Assembly: GCF_018687715.1 (NCBI RefSeq)
Contig: NC_056758.1
Coordinates: forward strand, 1,240,001-1,304,000
DNA length: 64,000 nt
Reading direction: 5' to 3'
Origin: Carya illinoinensis
Lineage: Eukaryota; Streptophyta; Magnoliopsida; Fagales; Juglandaceae
Shown: in pieces, positions 10,628 to 20,932 of the stretch
How the letters are laid out: each line of letters starts with the position of its first letter
How positions within the stretch are numbered: the first letter of the stretch is position 1
Position numbers and translations under genes: made by a program
The notes under the pieces: generated by a model
What the model was told of the DNA's origin: nothing
Databases searched by the model: none
What the model saw: only the letters and a program-made list of their open reading frames with translations

Positions 10628-11066
10628 TGTTATGAAACTATCGAAAAATAAAGAGAGAGATAGATTTATTATAAAACTTTCTAAAAGGAGAGAGAGAGAG
10701 AGATAGAACTCAGAGAAGTTATGAAACTTATGAATTTCTTAAAGAATTCAACGATATATATAGGCGTACAAAGGGAACTATGCTAGCTTACTATGCAGTA
10801 CTATGCTGGCACTGTGCATATGTCGACCATTCACTATGCTCGTTACTATAAAGTACTATGCTGGTACTATGCACTGTGCTATGTCGGCCATTCACTATGC
10901 CAGTTACTATGCAATACTATGCTAGCACTATACACTGTGCTATGTCAGCCATTTATTATGCTAGTTACTATGCAGTACTATAATGGTATTATGCTGGCAC
11001 TATGTTAGTACTATGTACTTGACAACTAGATAAATGTGATCATACAATTCAAAATAGTTTATAACA
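10628..11066 (-). repeat. 5' LTR of element 1
   Basis: 439 bp, the partner of 5395-5816, with the same TG...CA ends and the same 61-bp repeat (landmarks at 10822, 10883, 10944). The two copies differ by scattered substitutions and small indels, including a longer GA run near 10690. Confidence 0.88.
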
Positions 11067-11071
11067 GGATA

Positions 11072-12638
11072 GAGGTAGATGACTTCTACCACCTTCGATT
11101 CTTGTTGGGATTGGCTTCCTTGTTTGATCATGATCTCTAAAATTAAATTATACACCGTAAATATTTTACAAAATGTATCGTCCGAATAGAATTTTTTATA
11201 TTAACTTAATTGATACTAAATTGTAAACTAACACGACACCTCAAATGATCCACGTGTCTTGTCGGAGGAGTTTATTTGCATTGACTGCAGGACGAAATGG
11301 ATGGATCCATGTCGGCAGAGTCGTAGACACCTTTAAATAAAATACGACATTTATGACTAAGCACCGACACGTAAGAGCAAGTTGCATATCGTGATACACG
11401 CGTCATTTTTTTATTCCACTTGAAGATATTATTCATGCAAAGCGACATGTTTTTTAACTGAAGAAAAGATGAGGAGAGACTAATGCAGTGAAGTCTCCTG
11501 GACGTCAGTATAAAAATCTCAAATCATAGTTACTGTTTTGGGCCGAATTCGTCACCAATCTTCAAAATATCCAACTAATCTTTTAACTTATCCTAGAGTC
11601 TAAAGGTCAAATTTTACTATTATAAATAATTTTAATTTTAATTCTTAATTTCAAAATCATAAAATATCAAATCGTACGTACATAACACCCATATTTATTT
11701 AAGAGAATTAAATAATTTTAGTTATAAAATTAAAGCATAAAGAGGTTTTTCTAATCTTATAAATATGTTTAAGATTTTATTTATAAATAATATCAAATTT
11801 ATTCTTCAATCCCCTTCTTTAAATATAGGTTAATATTTTTCTGATCCTTATTACGGAATAGAATGATATTATAAAAAAATTTATAAATTTAATTTATTTT
11901 TTAAAACCGATTCAAAAAGAAATATTTGTACTAATCTTATAAATATATCTAAGACTTTATCTACCGATAATATGAAATTTACTCTTAATAAAAATGATTT
12001 TAGATAATATGAATTGATTTATAAGTAATAACTAGTAATTTGTAATTTATATTAAGATATATTTAAATGTAAATATGTGATATATGTAAAAATAATGAAA
12101 TAGGTTGAGATCAAATTTACTTTTTATGAAAAATGAAAAACTAACTAATTCCATCACTAATTAAATAGAAGTTAAGGTGATCTTGATATCCAACATAACC
12201 TAAACTTCTATTTCAGTGATATTAGAGACATTAATGATTAATTGATGCAGATATAAAGAGAAAAATATTTAACTATGTGAGAAATCAACAAAGCTTTCAC
12301 AATTCTGTTAAAATAGAACTGAAAACTGTCCATTGAAGCCCACGAAGTTTCTTTAACAGGCCCCAAAAAAAAAATGGAAACGATCGACTTTGAATGTTAG
12401 GTTAGTTTCTTTTGAAAGTCTAGGCATCCTCAACGACCAAACCAGACTTTCTTCTACTTACCAGTCCAACGATCGATACTATCCATGCATGCTCATTAAA
12501 AGCTTCCAGCTGGAATCATGGATCCTTATTCCTTAGCCGATAAGCTTTCTTTCTCCTCCCAAGGAGGAGATAAACCAAAAAAAAAAAACTAAAAAACATT
12601 ATATACATTTACTGCATGTCTCTGTCTTGAAAGTAATC
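11072..12638. other. Intergenic, AT-rich; upstream region of second CYSTM-like gene
   Basis: No gene-like frame, RNA gene or clear repeat array found. Continues the sequence that was contiguous with 5394 before element 1 inserted. Confidence 0.45.
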
Positions 12639-12647
12639 TATATAAAG
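12639..12647 (+). promoter_or_regulatory. TATA box of second CYSTM-like gene
   Basis: TATATAAAG, 105-113 bp upstream of the ATG at 12752. A GAGAGA-rich leader lies just before the ATG. Confidence 0.6.
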
Positions 12648-12751
12648 AGGACTACAGGTTTAGCTCATTTTAAGCGCATTGCAAGCAGCTCGGTACTGAA
12701 AGAAGTTGGCACCTTAGAACAAACTCAGGAGAGAGAGAGGGAGCGAGAGAG

Positions 12752-13119
12752 ATGCCTCCACCTTGGGGACCGCCGCCAGGAGGGCCAGGAGGCCCGGGCT
12801 GTGGTTGCTTTGATTTTCTCTGCGGTGGTATATGCCGCCTTGTATCATCCTGGTAATTAGTTTTCATCTCTGTTGAGTTTTTCTTCCTTTTTTTTTTCTC
12901 TTCTTAATTTCTCAATCCATCTACTTACCTTAAAAAAACAGCAGAAATAGACAGGAGACTAGAACTTTGATCAAGAACACAAATAATTCTATCTCGTTTT
13001 TTCTCATTTTTTTGTTTTTTGACAGCTTTTATCTGCTGTGCTGCTGCTGCATCTTTGAGAGCTGCTGTGGACCCGTATTTGGTGGCCCACCTGGCCCTGG
13101 TGGACCCCCAAGGTTCTGA
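12752..13119 (+). CDS. Small Gly/Pro-rich protein with CYSTM-like Cys-rich core (copy 2)
   Basis: Two exons, 12752-12852 and 13026-13119, with the intron in the same phase and at the same peptide position as in copy 1 (1920-2374). 64 aa. Residues 2-16 are Pro/Gly-rich; then a Cys-rich stretch CGCFDFLCGGIC, a hydrophobic Cys cluster CFYLLCCCCIFESCC, and a tail FGGPPGPGGPPRF. Like copy 1 it fits the CYSTM pattern, a short membrane-associated Cys module, but with a Gly/Pro tail after the module. A likely polyadenylation region follows near 13160. It is a same-strand paralogue of copy 1, now separated by a retrotransposon. Function inferred only (stress-related plasma-membrane protein). Confidence 0.72.
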
Positions 13120-13482
13120 TGATCAGCTAATTCCCATACCCTTGTTGTAATATCACGAGGAGAGAATAAAAAATTGAGCTGAGCTGATCTTACGTGGTTG
13201 TTCTAGTTTTTTTTTTTTTTTTTTAATCAATGTATTCATCTCTGGTTGGTGGTTGGGAATGTGATAATAACAGTGCCAATACCAGTTAGTTTTGGGCTTT
13301 GGTTTGAGACTAAACTCAGTACATGCACTCTGTTTATTGGCAATTATTTGGAGAAGTATACATGTCCAAGGCAATGACCATATTGCTTGGAAATCATTTG
13401 CATTTTCCCTATTTTTGTAGTAATTTAATTCTTGGCAAAAAGGAAAAAAAAAAAAACAAAAACAAAAACATAGAAAGATTTG

Positions 13483-14822
13483 TGTTGAACTCAAGATTTC
13501 AAGTTTCATGTGATTATAAATCTACACATGGATTTTGATGATAACAAATGAATTCAAAGAATAAAGAAGTCTCAAGCTCAAGTTGTCTACACAATGGAGT
13601 CAAGCACATCAAGGAAACAAGCATGAGCAAGAAGGGAACAAGTTCACATTAAAATTATAGAGTAATGTTGTAAATCTCTTCAAAATTCGAAATTAGGATT
13701 AATGCTCAAAATTAATATTTTATCATAAAGCATTAAAATACATTTTCCACATGTGCATGAATATTTTTGAAAATTAAATTTGAAAATTTTGAAAGATGAT
13801 TGATTGTCATCTTTTGCATGTGCATGCCTTGATTAAAGGGTTGAACTTTGAAAATATTAAAGATGATTGATTGTCATCTTTCACATGTGTATGTTTTATT
13901 TGAATATTTTCAAAAGTGATTGATGCTTTTTTAGACTTATACAAAAAGTAAAAGATTAGGTTTGAATTTTTTGAAAATGAAAGTGTGCTCATTTTGTCAT
14001 ATGCCAAAAGTAAAAGATTAGGTTTGATTTTTTTGAAAAAGTGAATGATGTTGTCTTTGACAATTGAGAAAGAAGAACCTTTTATTTGAATTCTTTGAAA
14101 AAGTGAATGATGTTGTCTTTGACAATTGAAAAAGAAGAACCTTTTATTTGAATTTTTTGAAAAAGTGAATGATGTTGTCTTTGACATGTGAATCTTTTTA
14201 AATTTGAATATGAAGTCTCATATGCCTATAAATAGATCATTTGAGAGCTTCACATTCACAACACCAAGAGCATACAACATTCATTCAAAGCTTTCATTCT
14301 CTCTTCTCTAAACATTGAGCCTTAATCCTTGTTCATTTTGAGAGATATAGCTTGCGCTGTATTGTTTTTATTTCACTCGTTGAGGAGTGTTTTCTGATAA
14401 CCTACCCACTATCAGCTTTTGTATCAGAAAAAGGGTGTGTATAACCCTTGTGTGTGTAGAAAGTATTCTACACAGGGAATAGTTGAATCACCACGTGTAA
14501 GGTGATTGCAAGTGTAGAGGGTGTTCTACACGGATCCTTTGTAGCGGTGTTGTTCAAAGGTGTAATAGGTTTCTATCTCCACCTGAAGGAGGTTGAATAG
14601 TGAATTTGGGAATCCTCAAGGGGTAGCTTGAGGCGAGGACGTAGACAGTGGGGCCGAACCTCGTTAACATACTGAGTTTGCTTCTCTCTTACCCTTACTC
14701 CTTATATTTATTGTTATTTCATATTTTGTTTATATTTTATATTATATATTTGATTTATAATTGTTAATTTTTTTAATACAACTCAATTCACCCCCCCTCT
14801 TGTGTTAGTCATCTGGGCAACA
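13483..14822 (+). repeat. 5' LTR of element 2
   Basis: 1340 bp. A TATA motif TATAAATA at 14227-14234 probably starts the genomic transcript. Holds a 62-bp tandem repeat (14041, 14103, 14165; about 2.4 copies) upstream of the TATA, where enhancer repeats often lie. The 126-aa minus-strand frame here (13807-14187) exists identically in the 3' LTR and is a repeat by-product. Confidence 0.95.
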
Positions 14823-14824
14823 AT

Positions 14825-14836
14825 TGGTATCAGAGC
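14825..14836 (+). promoter_or_regulatory. Primer binding site of element 2
   Basis: TGGTATCAGAGC, complementary to the 3' end of initiator tRNA-Met, two bases after the 5' LTR. Confidence 0.92.
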
Positions 14837-14881
14837 TAAGAGCTCTATTATAAGATTAACTATCTTTTGAGTTAAGATCTT

Positions 14882-16516
14882 ATGGCTAACATTGCAGCTT
14901 CATTTGGTGAAGGTCAATCTAGTAGTCGGCCTCCACTCTTTTGTGGAGATAATTACTCATTCTGGAAAGTTAGAATGAGAATATTTCTTCAAGCTCAAGG
15001 TAGAGAAATATGGAAATGTATTGTAAATGGACCTTATATTCCAACAAAAGTGGTTGGTGGAGTAAAGGTCAAAAAGGAAGAAGAAGAGTTTGATCGTGAA
15101 GACGATAGACTTTATACTTTAAATTTAACTGCTATGAATTTATTATATAATGCTCTTAATGGAAATGAGTTTAATAGAATAATGAATTGCGCTACGGCAA
15201 AGGAAATTTGGGATAACTTGGAAGTAACTTATGAAGGAACTTCGCAAGTCAAGGAATCAAAAATTTATATTCTTACTCATGAATATGAAATGTTTAAGAT
15301 GAATGATGATGAATCTATTTCTAGTATGCACACTCGTTTTACTAACATCATAAACAGCTTGACAGCTCTTGGCAAAGTTTATTCCAAGGTAGAGATAGTA
15401 AGAAAAATTCTCAACTCTTTACCAAAACGTTGGGAATCAAAAGTTACAGCGATTCTTGAAGCTAGAGACCTCAAGAAGCTCGAAGTCAATGAACTCATCG
15501 GGTCACTTATCACCCATGAGTACACATTGAAAAGAGGAGAAGAAGAAGGAAAGCCAAAGAAGAGTTTAGCACTTAAAGCTGTTCCTCATGAAAGTGAAAG
15601 TGATGAAGATGAGGAAAATGACGATAAAGATGAAGAAGTTGCGATGATAACAAGAAGAATTCAGAGGTTCTTGAAGAAAAATAGAACTCCTCCGAGGAAA
15701 TCTTTCAAAAAGTTTTCCAAGAAAGATTCAGGTAAAAACGACACTTTAATTTGTTATAAATGCAATAAACCTGGTCATATCAAGCCAGATTGTCCTCTGC
15801 TAAAGAAAGATCGAAACAAGGGCAAGAAAGCAATGAAAGCTACATGGGATGATGATTCAAGTAGCTCAGATAGTGAAGCAAGCAATGAAGAATCAGCAAA
15901 TCTTTGTCTTATGGCTAAAGATGACATTGAGGTAACAAATCTTGATAATATTGAAAATCCTTCATATGAAGAATTGCAAAATGTTTTAGAAGAGATTTAT
16001 GAGGAATTTGAAAAATTGGGTATCAAGTATACTGCTTTGAAAAAGAAAAATTCTTCTTTAACAAACGAAATTGAAATTTTAAGAAAAGAAAGTATCATTT
16101 TGAAAGATGAAAATCTTGAATTGAATAAGAAGAAAACCGATTTAGAAAATATTGTTGAAAACTTTACGAATGGAAAAAGAAATTTTGAAAAACTTCTTGG
16201 TAGTCAAAGATGTGTTTTTGACAAGGCAGGTTTGGGATATATGCCAAAACAAAAATACAAACCTTATAAAAATTTCTTTGATAATCATTCTACCTCAAAG
16301 ACTAATATTCAAAATTCTTTTCATAAAAATAATTTTGTCAAAAAAGGATATTATTATAATCATTCAAGTTTTTCATATATGTCACATGCTATTTGTAATT
16401 TTTGTAATAGAAATGGTCATAATTATCATACTTGTCCTATTAGAAGAAATCATACAATGACTATTAGGGCCATATGGGTACCTAAAAATCTTGTTTCTTC
16501 TAATACTAATAAATAA
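14882..16516 (+). CDS. gag: Gag polyprotein of element 2
   Basis: 544 aa, ATG 46 bp after the primer site. Residues 1-210 are copia gag (SRPPLFCGDNYSFWKVRM near the start, then the UBN2-type capsid-like domain with IWDNLEVTYEGT). An acidic patch (about 235-255) is followed by a basic stretch and a first CCHC knuckle, CYKCNKPGHIKPDC, near residue 291. A long coiled-coil-like segment (about 355-435, rich in E, K, L, N) follows, then a second knuckle, CNFCNRNGHNYHTC, near residue 505. It packages element RNA in cytoplasmic particles. The long C-terminal extension with a second knuckle fits large SIRE-type gags. Ends TAA 58 bp before the pol ATG, in a different frame. Confidence 0.93.
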   Translation: MANIAASFGEGQSSSRPPLFCGDNYSFWKVRMRIFLQAQGREIWKCIVNGPYIPTKVVGGVKVKKEEEEFDREDDRLYTLNLTAMNLLYNALNGNEFNRIMNCATAKEIWDNLEVTYEGTSQVKESKIYILTHEYEMFKMNDDESISSMHTRFTNIINSLTALGKVYSKVEIVRKILNSLPKRWESKVTAILEARDLKKLEVNELIGSLITHEYTLKRGEEEGKPKKSLALKAVPHESESDEDEENDDKDEEVAMITRRIQRFLKKNRTPPRKSFKKFSKKDSGKNDTLICYKCNKPGHIKPDCPLLKKDRNKGKKAMKATWDDDSSSSDSEASNEESANLCLMAKDDIEVTNLDNIENPSYEELQNVLEEIYEEFEKLGIKYTALKKKNSSLTNEIEILRKESIILKDENLELNKKKTDLENIVENFTNGKRNFEKLLGSQRCVFDKAGLGYMPKQKYKPYKNFFDNHSTSKTNIQNSFHKNNFVKKGYYYNHSSFSYMSHAICNFCNRNGHNYHTCPIRRNHTMTIRAIWVPKNLVSSNTNK

Positions 16517-16574
16517 AGGACCCAAAGAACTTGGGTACCAAGAAAAATCATTTTAATTGTTTTTATAGGTATGC

Positions 16575-19500
16575 ATGAAGTCATCCACAAGCAAAAATAA
16601 GTGGTTTTTAGATAGTGGATGTTCAAGACACATGACGGGAGACAAGACTAAGTTCTTTGATCTTAGATCTAAAGAAGAAGGACACGTGACATTTGGAGAC
16701 AACTCGAAAGGGAAGATCGTGGGAATAGGTAAAATTGGTAATGAATCTTCTCTCATAATTGAAGATGTTCTACTTGTTGAAGGTTTAAAACATAATCTTT
16801 TGAGCATAAGTCAATTATGTGATAAAGGATTTACAGTTACTTTTAAAATGGATAAATGCATTATTTTGAATGATCATGATTGTAATATTTGTTTTATTGC
16901 TTTTAGAAACAATAATGTTTATACAATTGATTTTGAAGAAATTACCTCACAAGATGCTATTTGCTTGTCAGCTCAAAATGAAACTAGTTGGTTATGGCAT
17001 AGAAGATTAGGTCATGCCAACATGGAACTTATTTCCAAACTTTCAAAAAATGATCTTGTGAGAGGTTTACCAAAAACATATTTTCTTAAAGACAAAATTT
17101 GTGATGCATGTCAATTTGGTAAACAAACAAAAACTTCTTTTAAAACTAAGAAACATATTTCCACTACTAGACCATTGCAACTGATACACATGGATCTTTT
17201 TGGACCAAATAGAGTTGCAAGTCTAGGAGGAAAATATTATGCATTTGTTATTGTTGATGATTTCTCTAGATATACTTGGGTCATCTTTCTTGCTCATAAA
17301 GATGAGGCACATAATGCCTTTACCAAGTTATGCAAGAGAATTCAAAATGAAAAGGGCTATACTATTTCAAGTATCCGAAGTGATAGGGGAAAAGAATTTG
17401 TTAATAAAAATATTGAAACATTTTGTGATGAAAACGGTTTTATTCATAATTTTTCTGCTCCTCGAACTCCTCAACAAAATGGGGTAGTAGAGAGGAAAAA
17501 TAGATCTCTTCAAGAGATGGCAAGAACAATGCTCAATGAGAACAACTTGCCTAGTTATTTTTGGGCCGAAGCGGTAAGTACTGCATGTTATGTTATAAAT
17601 AGAGTTATGTTAAGGTCTAAATTAGATAAAACCCCCTATGAGCTTTGGAATGAGAAAAAGCCCAACATTGGTTACTTTCATGTATTTGGATGCAAATGTT
17701 TTATTTTGAATGACAGAGATAATTTAGGCAAGTTTGATGCAAAATCTGATGAAGGTATTTTTCTCGGGTATTCTACTAATAGTAAAGCTTATAGAGTATT
17801 CAACAAAAAGACTTTAACTGTACAAGAATCTATGCATGTAGTATTTGATGAATCTAATTCTCCACTCTCCAAGAAATCTATTGATGAAGAAATAGAAGGT
17901 ATAAATAACACAGAAAGTCTCAATCTCAATAAAGAGAAAGCAATAGAGGAAGTTCAACATGGAGCCATCAGGAAAGATCATCAAAATTTAATACAAGATG
18001 CAACCAAACAGTGGAAATTTGTGAAAGATCATCCAGTGGAACAAATTTTGGGAGAACCTTCACAAGGTGTAAGTACTCGATCATCTCTTAGAAATATTTG
18101 TAATCATACTGCTTTTCTATCTCAAATTGAACCCAAAAATATTGATGACGCACTTCTTGATGAATCTTGGATTCTAGCTATGCAAGAAGAGTTGAATCAA
18201 TTTGAAAGAAATGATGTTTGGACACTTGTTCCTAGACCCAAAAATTATACTATTATTGGAACAAAATGGGTTTTTAGAAACAAGAAAGATGAGTCTGGAG
18301 TCATTACTAGAAATAAGGCTCGACTTGTAGCCCAAGGTTTTAATCAAGAAGAAGGAATCGATTATGATGAGACATATGCACCTGTCGCAAGATTAGAAGC
18401 TATTCGAATGCTACTTGCATATGCTTGTTATAAAGATTTCAAACTTTTTCAAATGGATGTTAAAAGTGCTTTCTTAAATGGTTTTATAAATGAAGAGGTA
18501 TATGTTGAGCAACCTCCAGGTTTTGAAAATCATATTTCCCCAAATCATGTTTTCAAACTCACAAAAGCACTATATGGACTTAAACAAGCTCCTAGAGCTT
18601 GGTACGAGAGACTCAGTGGTTTCTTGATTGAAAAAGGTTTTTCAAGAGGAAAAATCGACACAACTCTTTTCATTAAATATGAAAATGATGATATTCTTTT
18701 GATTCAGATTTATGTTGATGATATAATATTCGGTGCTACTAATGAAAATATGTGTCAAGTTTTTGCTAAGACTATGCAGGAAGAATTTGAGATGAGCATG
18801 ATGGGTGAACTTACATTCTTTCTCGGATTGCAAATTAAGCAAGCAAAAAGTGGGACATTCATCAATCAATCAAAATATATTAAGGAATTACTGAAGAAGT
18901 TTGGGATGGAAAATGCTAAGGAAATTGGAACACCAATGAGCCCATCAACTAAACTTGATAAAGATGAATCCGGTAAGCCAGTTGACTCGAAGATATATCG
19001 AGGTATGATTGGTAGCTTATTATATTTAACAGCCAGTAGACCAGATATTATGTTTAGTATGTGCTTATGTGCACGTTTTCAATCATCTCCAAAAGAATCA
19101 CATTTAATTGCAGTTAAGCGCATTCTTAGATATCTTAGTGGTACAATTAACCTAGGGTTATGGTACCCTAAGCACACATCTTTCGATTTAATCAGCTACA
19201 CAGATGCAGATTATGCTGGCTGTAAAATAGATCGAAAAAGCACTAGTGGAGCATGCCATTTCTTAGGTCATGCATTAGTTTCCTGGTTTAGTAAAAAACA
19301 AAATTCTGTTGCACTATCTACTGCTGAGGCAGAATATGTTGCTGCGGGTAGTTGTTGTGCTCAAGTTCTCTACATGAAGCAACAACTTGAAGATTTTAAA
19401 CTCATGTATAATCACATTCCAATCAAATGTGATAATACAAGTGCTATAAATCTTTCAAAGAACCCAATACAACATTCTAGAACTAAGCATATTGAAATAA

Positions 19501-19664
19501 GGTATCATTTTCTTCGAGATCATGTGCAAAAAGGTGATATAATATTAGAGTTCACAAACACACACGATCAGTTAGCAGATATTTTCACAAAACCTTTACC
19601 AGAAGATAGATTATGTATGATCAGAAGAGAAATAGGTATGATGCATGCTATGAATATCTCTTAA
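16575..19664 (+). CDS. pol: Pol polyprotein of element 2 (protease, integrase, RT, RNase H)
   Basis: 1029 aa. Aspartic protease motif DSG at residues 13-15. Integrase zinc site H142, H147, C176, C179; catalytic D207, D270, E306 with the exact 35-residue D-E spacing (motifs [27 protein letters not shown]). RT spans about residues 545-790, with [10 protein letters not shown] and the catalytic YVDD at 713-716. RNase H has YTDADYAG (Asp 877), ALSTAEAEY and FTKPLPEDR near the end. No stops or missing catalytic residues seen, so likely functional. The frame is +1 relative to gag, and a TAG at 16566-16568 bars upstream extension, so translation needs splicing, reinitiation or another mechanism. Makes and integrates element cDNA. 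Confidence 0.95.
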   Translation: MKSSTSKNKWFLDSGCSRHMTGDKTKFFDLRSKEEGHVTFGDNSKGKIVGIGKIGNESSLIIEDVLLVEGLKHNLLSISQLCDKGFTVTFKMDKCIILNDHDCNICFIAFRNNNVYTIDFEEITSQDAICLSAQNETSWLWHRRLGHANMELISKLSKNDLVRGLPKTYFLKDKICDACQFGKQTKTSFKTKKHISTTRPLQLIHMDLFGPNRVASLGGKYYAFVIVDDFSRYTWVIFLAHKDEAHNAFTKLCKRIQNEKGYTISSIRSDRGKEFVNKNIETFCDENGFIHNFSAPRTPQQNGVVERKNRSLQEMARTMLNENNLPSYFWAEAVSTACYVINRVMLRSKLDKTPYELWNEKKPNIGYFHVFGCKCFILNDRDNLGKFDAKSDEGIFLGYSTNSKAYRVFNKKTLTVQESMHVVFDESNSPLSKKSIDEEIEGINNTESLNLNKEKAIEEVQHGAIRKDHQNLIQDATKQWKFVKDHPVEQILGEPSQGVSTRSSLRNICNHTAFLSQIEPKNIDDALLDESWILAMQEELNQFERNDVWTLVPRPKNYTIIGTKWVFRNKKDESGVITRNKARLVAQGFNQEEGIDYDETYAPVARLEAIRMLLAYACYKDFKLFQMDVKSAFLNGFINEEVYVEQPPGFENHISPNHVFKLTKALYGLKQAPRAWYERLSGFLIEKGFSRGKIDTTLFIKYENDDILLIQIYVDDIIFGATNENMCQVFAKTMQEEFEMSMMGELTFFLGLQIKQAKSGTFINQSKYIKELLKKFGMENAKEIGTPMSPSTKLDKDESGKPVDSKIYRGMIGSLLYLTASRPDIMFSMCLCARFQSSPKESHLIAVKRILRYLSGTINLGLWYPKHTSFDLISYTDADYAGCKIDRKSTSGACHFLGHALVSWFSKKQNSVALSTAEAEYVAAGSCCAQVLYMKQQLEDFKLMYNHIPIKCDNTSAINLSKNPIQHSRTKHIEIRYHFLRDHVQKGDIILEFTNTHDQLADIFTKPLPEDRLCMIRREIGMMHAMNIS

Positions 19665-19713
19665 AAGATAGACCAGAGTCAATAAAAATAGAGATAGATC
19701 TTTTTTAATACTT

Positions 19714-20151
19714 TTACATAAATTTGAGATTCTTAGCCTCATGTTTGAGACGCTCATTCTCTTCATACAATATCATGTCATTCTTATTCATGGGAACCGG
19801 CAAGCGGAATGAAGAATCTAATAAAGATTTCAACTGTTTATTCTTCTGCCGAATGATTCCTTCCCTTGTGTGAGACTCTTGAACAATTTGTTGAAGTACA
19901 ACAATTTGTTCTTTGAGCTTTTCAACTTCGTGATTTTTGGCTTGTAGCCGCTGAGAAAAAGCCACAATAGAGGAAGAGTAGCGAGTCCCAAGACTCACCA
20001 AGTCATAAATAGCATCAGAATCTGACTTATTAGTCAGATTATTATTTTCTTGCTGCAACATGGCACCAATGGTAGCTGCAGAAAGAACAGGAGGTTGAGA
20101 TGCAGAATGCCTCATGGATGGATCTAGAGAAATGTTAGAAGAATGAGCCAT
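19714..20151 (-). CDS. Antisense accessory gene A of element 2, predicted coiled-coil protein
   Basis: 145 aa, opposite to pol and starting at the ATG at 20151 (MAHSSN). The frame is open upstream to 20286, but homology with 6791-7216 starts at this ATG, as does the MA-x-x-S beginning of gene B. Layout: Ser-rich N-terminus, then KSDSDAIYDLVSLGTRYSSS, then about 60 residues of heptad-like, charged, leucine-spaced sequence (EVEKLKEQIVVLQQIV), then LKSLLDSSFRLPVP and a second short helix ending LKFM. No signal peptide, membrane segment or enzyme motif seen. TATAAAA lies 105-111 bp upstream (20256-20262). Paralogous to B. I do not recognise the family; an RNA- or protein-binding or structural role is speculation. 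Confidence 0.72.
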   Translation of the reverse strand: MAHSSNISLDPSMRHSASQPPVLSAATIGAMLQQENNNLTNKSDSDAIYDLVSLGTRYSSSIVAFSQRLQAKNHEVEKLKEQIVVLQQIVQESHTREGIIRQKNKQLKSLLDSSFRLPVPMNKNDMILYEENERLKHEAKNLKFM

Positions 20152-20255
20152 TGAGAAAAGAATAGAAGGCTTAAAACGAGAATGCTGAAGGAATGCAGAT
20201 GAGTTATAGAGATGAGATGAAAACTTGATGCGGATTAGATGAACTTCAGGACTGA

Positions 20256-20262
20256 TTTTATA
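20256..20262 (-). promoter_or_regulatory. TATA motif of antisense gene A
   Basis: TATAAAA on the minus strand in a CTCTATAAAA context, 105-111 bp before the ATG of gene A. The same context precedes the homologue in element 1. Confidence 0.5.
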
Positions 20263-20394
20263 GAGATAGCATAAAGAATAAGACAAACTATTTTCTCTTT
20301 AAATCTTATTTAGTCAAAAGAAATACAAGATATGCTGGACACACATTGTCAAAAGTTTTCTTACTAAGCCAGCGAGATTAACAGTAGATTGTCC

Positions 20395-20847
20395 CTATTT
20401 TTCTAGTAAACGATGAACCTCTGCTGTTATCTGCCGATGTTGACCTTGTATCTGAACCCTTTCTCGTTCCAGCTCTTCTATTCGTGGTTGCAGATCATGA
20501 GCATACCAATCTGCAAATTTTTTCAACTCTTGGTTTTCTTGCTTTAGCCTTTTATTCTCACTATCCTTATTAGCAAGCTTCTGTCGTAACTCAGATATTT
20601 GCATGTTAAGATGATCAATCTCACTCACCCTCGCCATTAACCTTCGAGACATGATCGTAACAGAGGCAGCATATTGATTACTGAGCATTCTTGATTCTGC
20701 AATAATCTCAGAATCAGCCTTACTAGAAAAACGGTTCACTGCTCCTATCATGGTATTGACGGCCTCAGGAGAGAAGATTGATGATTGATGCGTCAAGGGT
20801 TCCTGATTCAAGTCTGGAACATTAGTGGAAGAGAATTGCTCAGCCAT
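20395..20847 (-). CDS. Antisense accessory gene B of element 2, predicted coiled-coil protein
   Basis: 150 aa, antisense to pol, 243 bp upstream of the gene A start. Begins MAEQFSSTN; residues about 32-95 align with gene A: KADSEIIAESRMLSNQYAAS against KSDSDAIYDLVSLGTRYSSS. In the 49-residue ungapped block from that lysine I count 17 identities. A long heptad-like coiled coil follows (about 65-150; ELRQKLANKDSENKRLKQEN, then ELERERVQIQGQ). No other domain seen. TATAAAA lies 79-85 bp before the ATG (20926-20932). The intact frame in a recent insertion argues for maintenance by selection or a recent origin. Function unknown. Confidence 0.7.
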   Translation of the reverse strand: MAEQFSSTNVPDLNQEPLTHQSSIFSPEAVNTMIGAVNRFSSKADSEIIAESRMLSNQYAASVTIMSRRLMARVSEIDHLNMQISELRQKLANKDSENKRLKQENQELKKFADWYAHDLQPRIEELERERVQIQGQHRQITAEVHRLLEK

Positions 20848-20925
20848 TCTATCGTTGTGGAAAAACAGAACTCAGGTCAAGAAGTGATTATTTTTTTGGC
20901 ATCCGATAGATGAAAATGATCATTT

Positions 20926-20932
20926 TTTTATA
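20926..20932 (-). promoter_or_regulatory. TATA motif of antisense gene B
   Basis: TATAAAA on the minus strand within TTTCTATAAAAAAAT, 79-85 bp before the gene B ATG. Confidence 0.45.

Larger units (their letters stand above)
5395..11066 (-). mobile_element. Degenerate Ty1/copia LTR retrotransposon (element 1)
   Basis: Complete in outline. LTRs at 5395-5816 and 10628-11066 both begin TGTTATGAAAC and end TTTATAACA, with a perfect 5-bp target-site duplication GGATA at 5390-5394 and 11067-11071. Gag lies at the right end and RNase H at the left, both on the minus strand, so the element reads right to left. A purine tract (AAAGGGGAAG on the minus strand, 5817-5826) abuts the 3' LTR. The stretch inside the 5' LTR starts CGTTATCAGCACGA on the minus strand, not the usual TGGTATCAGAGC primer site. 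Pol is broken by deletions, stops and duplications, so the element is dead. It also holds an antisense coiled-coil gene remnant (6791-7216). LTR differences show it is older than the SIRE-like element. Confidence 0.9.

Noticed and set aside
5545..11040. Regularly spaced repeats that might suggest a CRISPR-like array
   Set aside because: The 61-bp units are head-to-tail tandem repeats with no unique spacers, within LTRs of a eukaryotic retrotransposon.
13807..14187. 126-aa minus-strand frame in the 5' LTR of element 2, repeated at 21649-22029
   Set aside because: It lies across the 62-bp tandem repeat, is identical in both LTRs only because the LTRs are identical, and is broken in the solo LTR. 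Composition is repeat-driven.
16152..16460. 102-aa plus-strand frame inside gag
   Set aside because: Shadow of gag in another frame; Ile-rich with no domain.
17239..17487. 82-aa frame inside pol
   Set aside because: Shadow of the integrase coding region.
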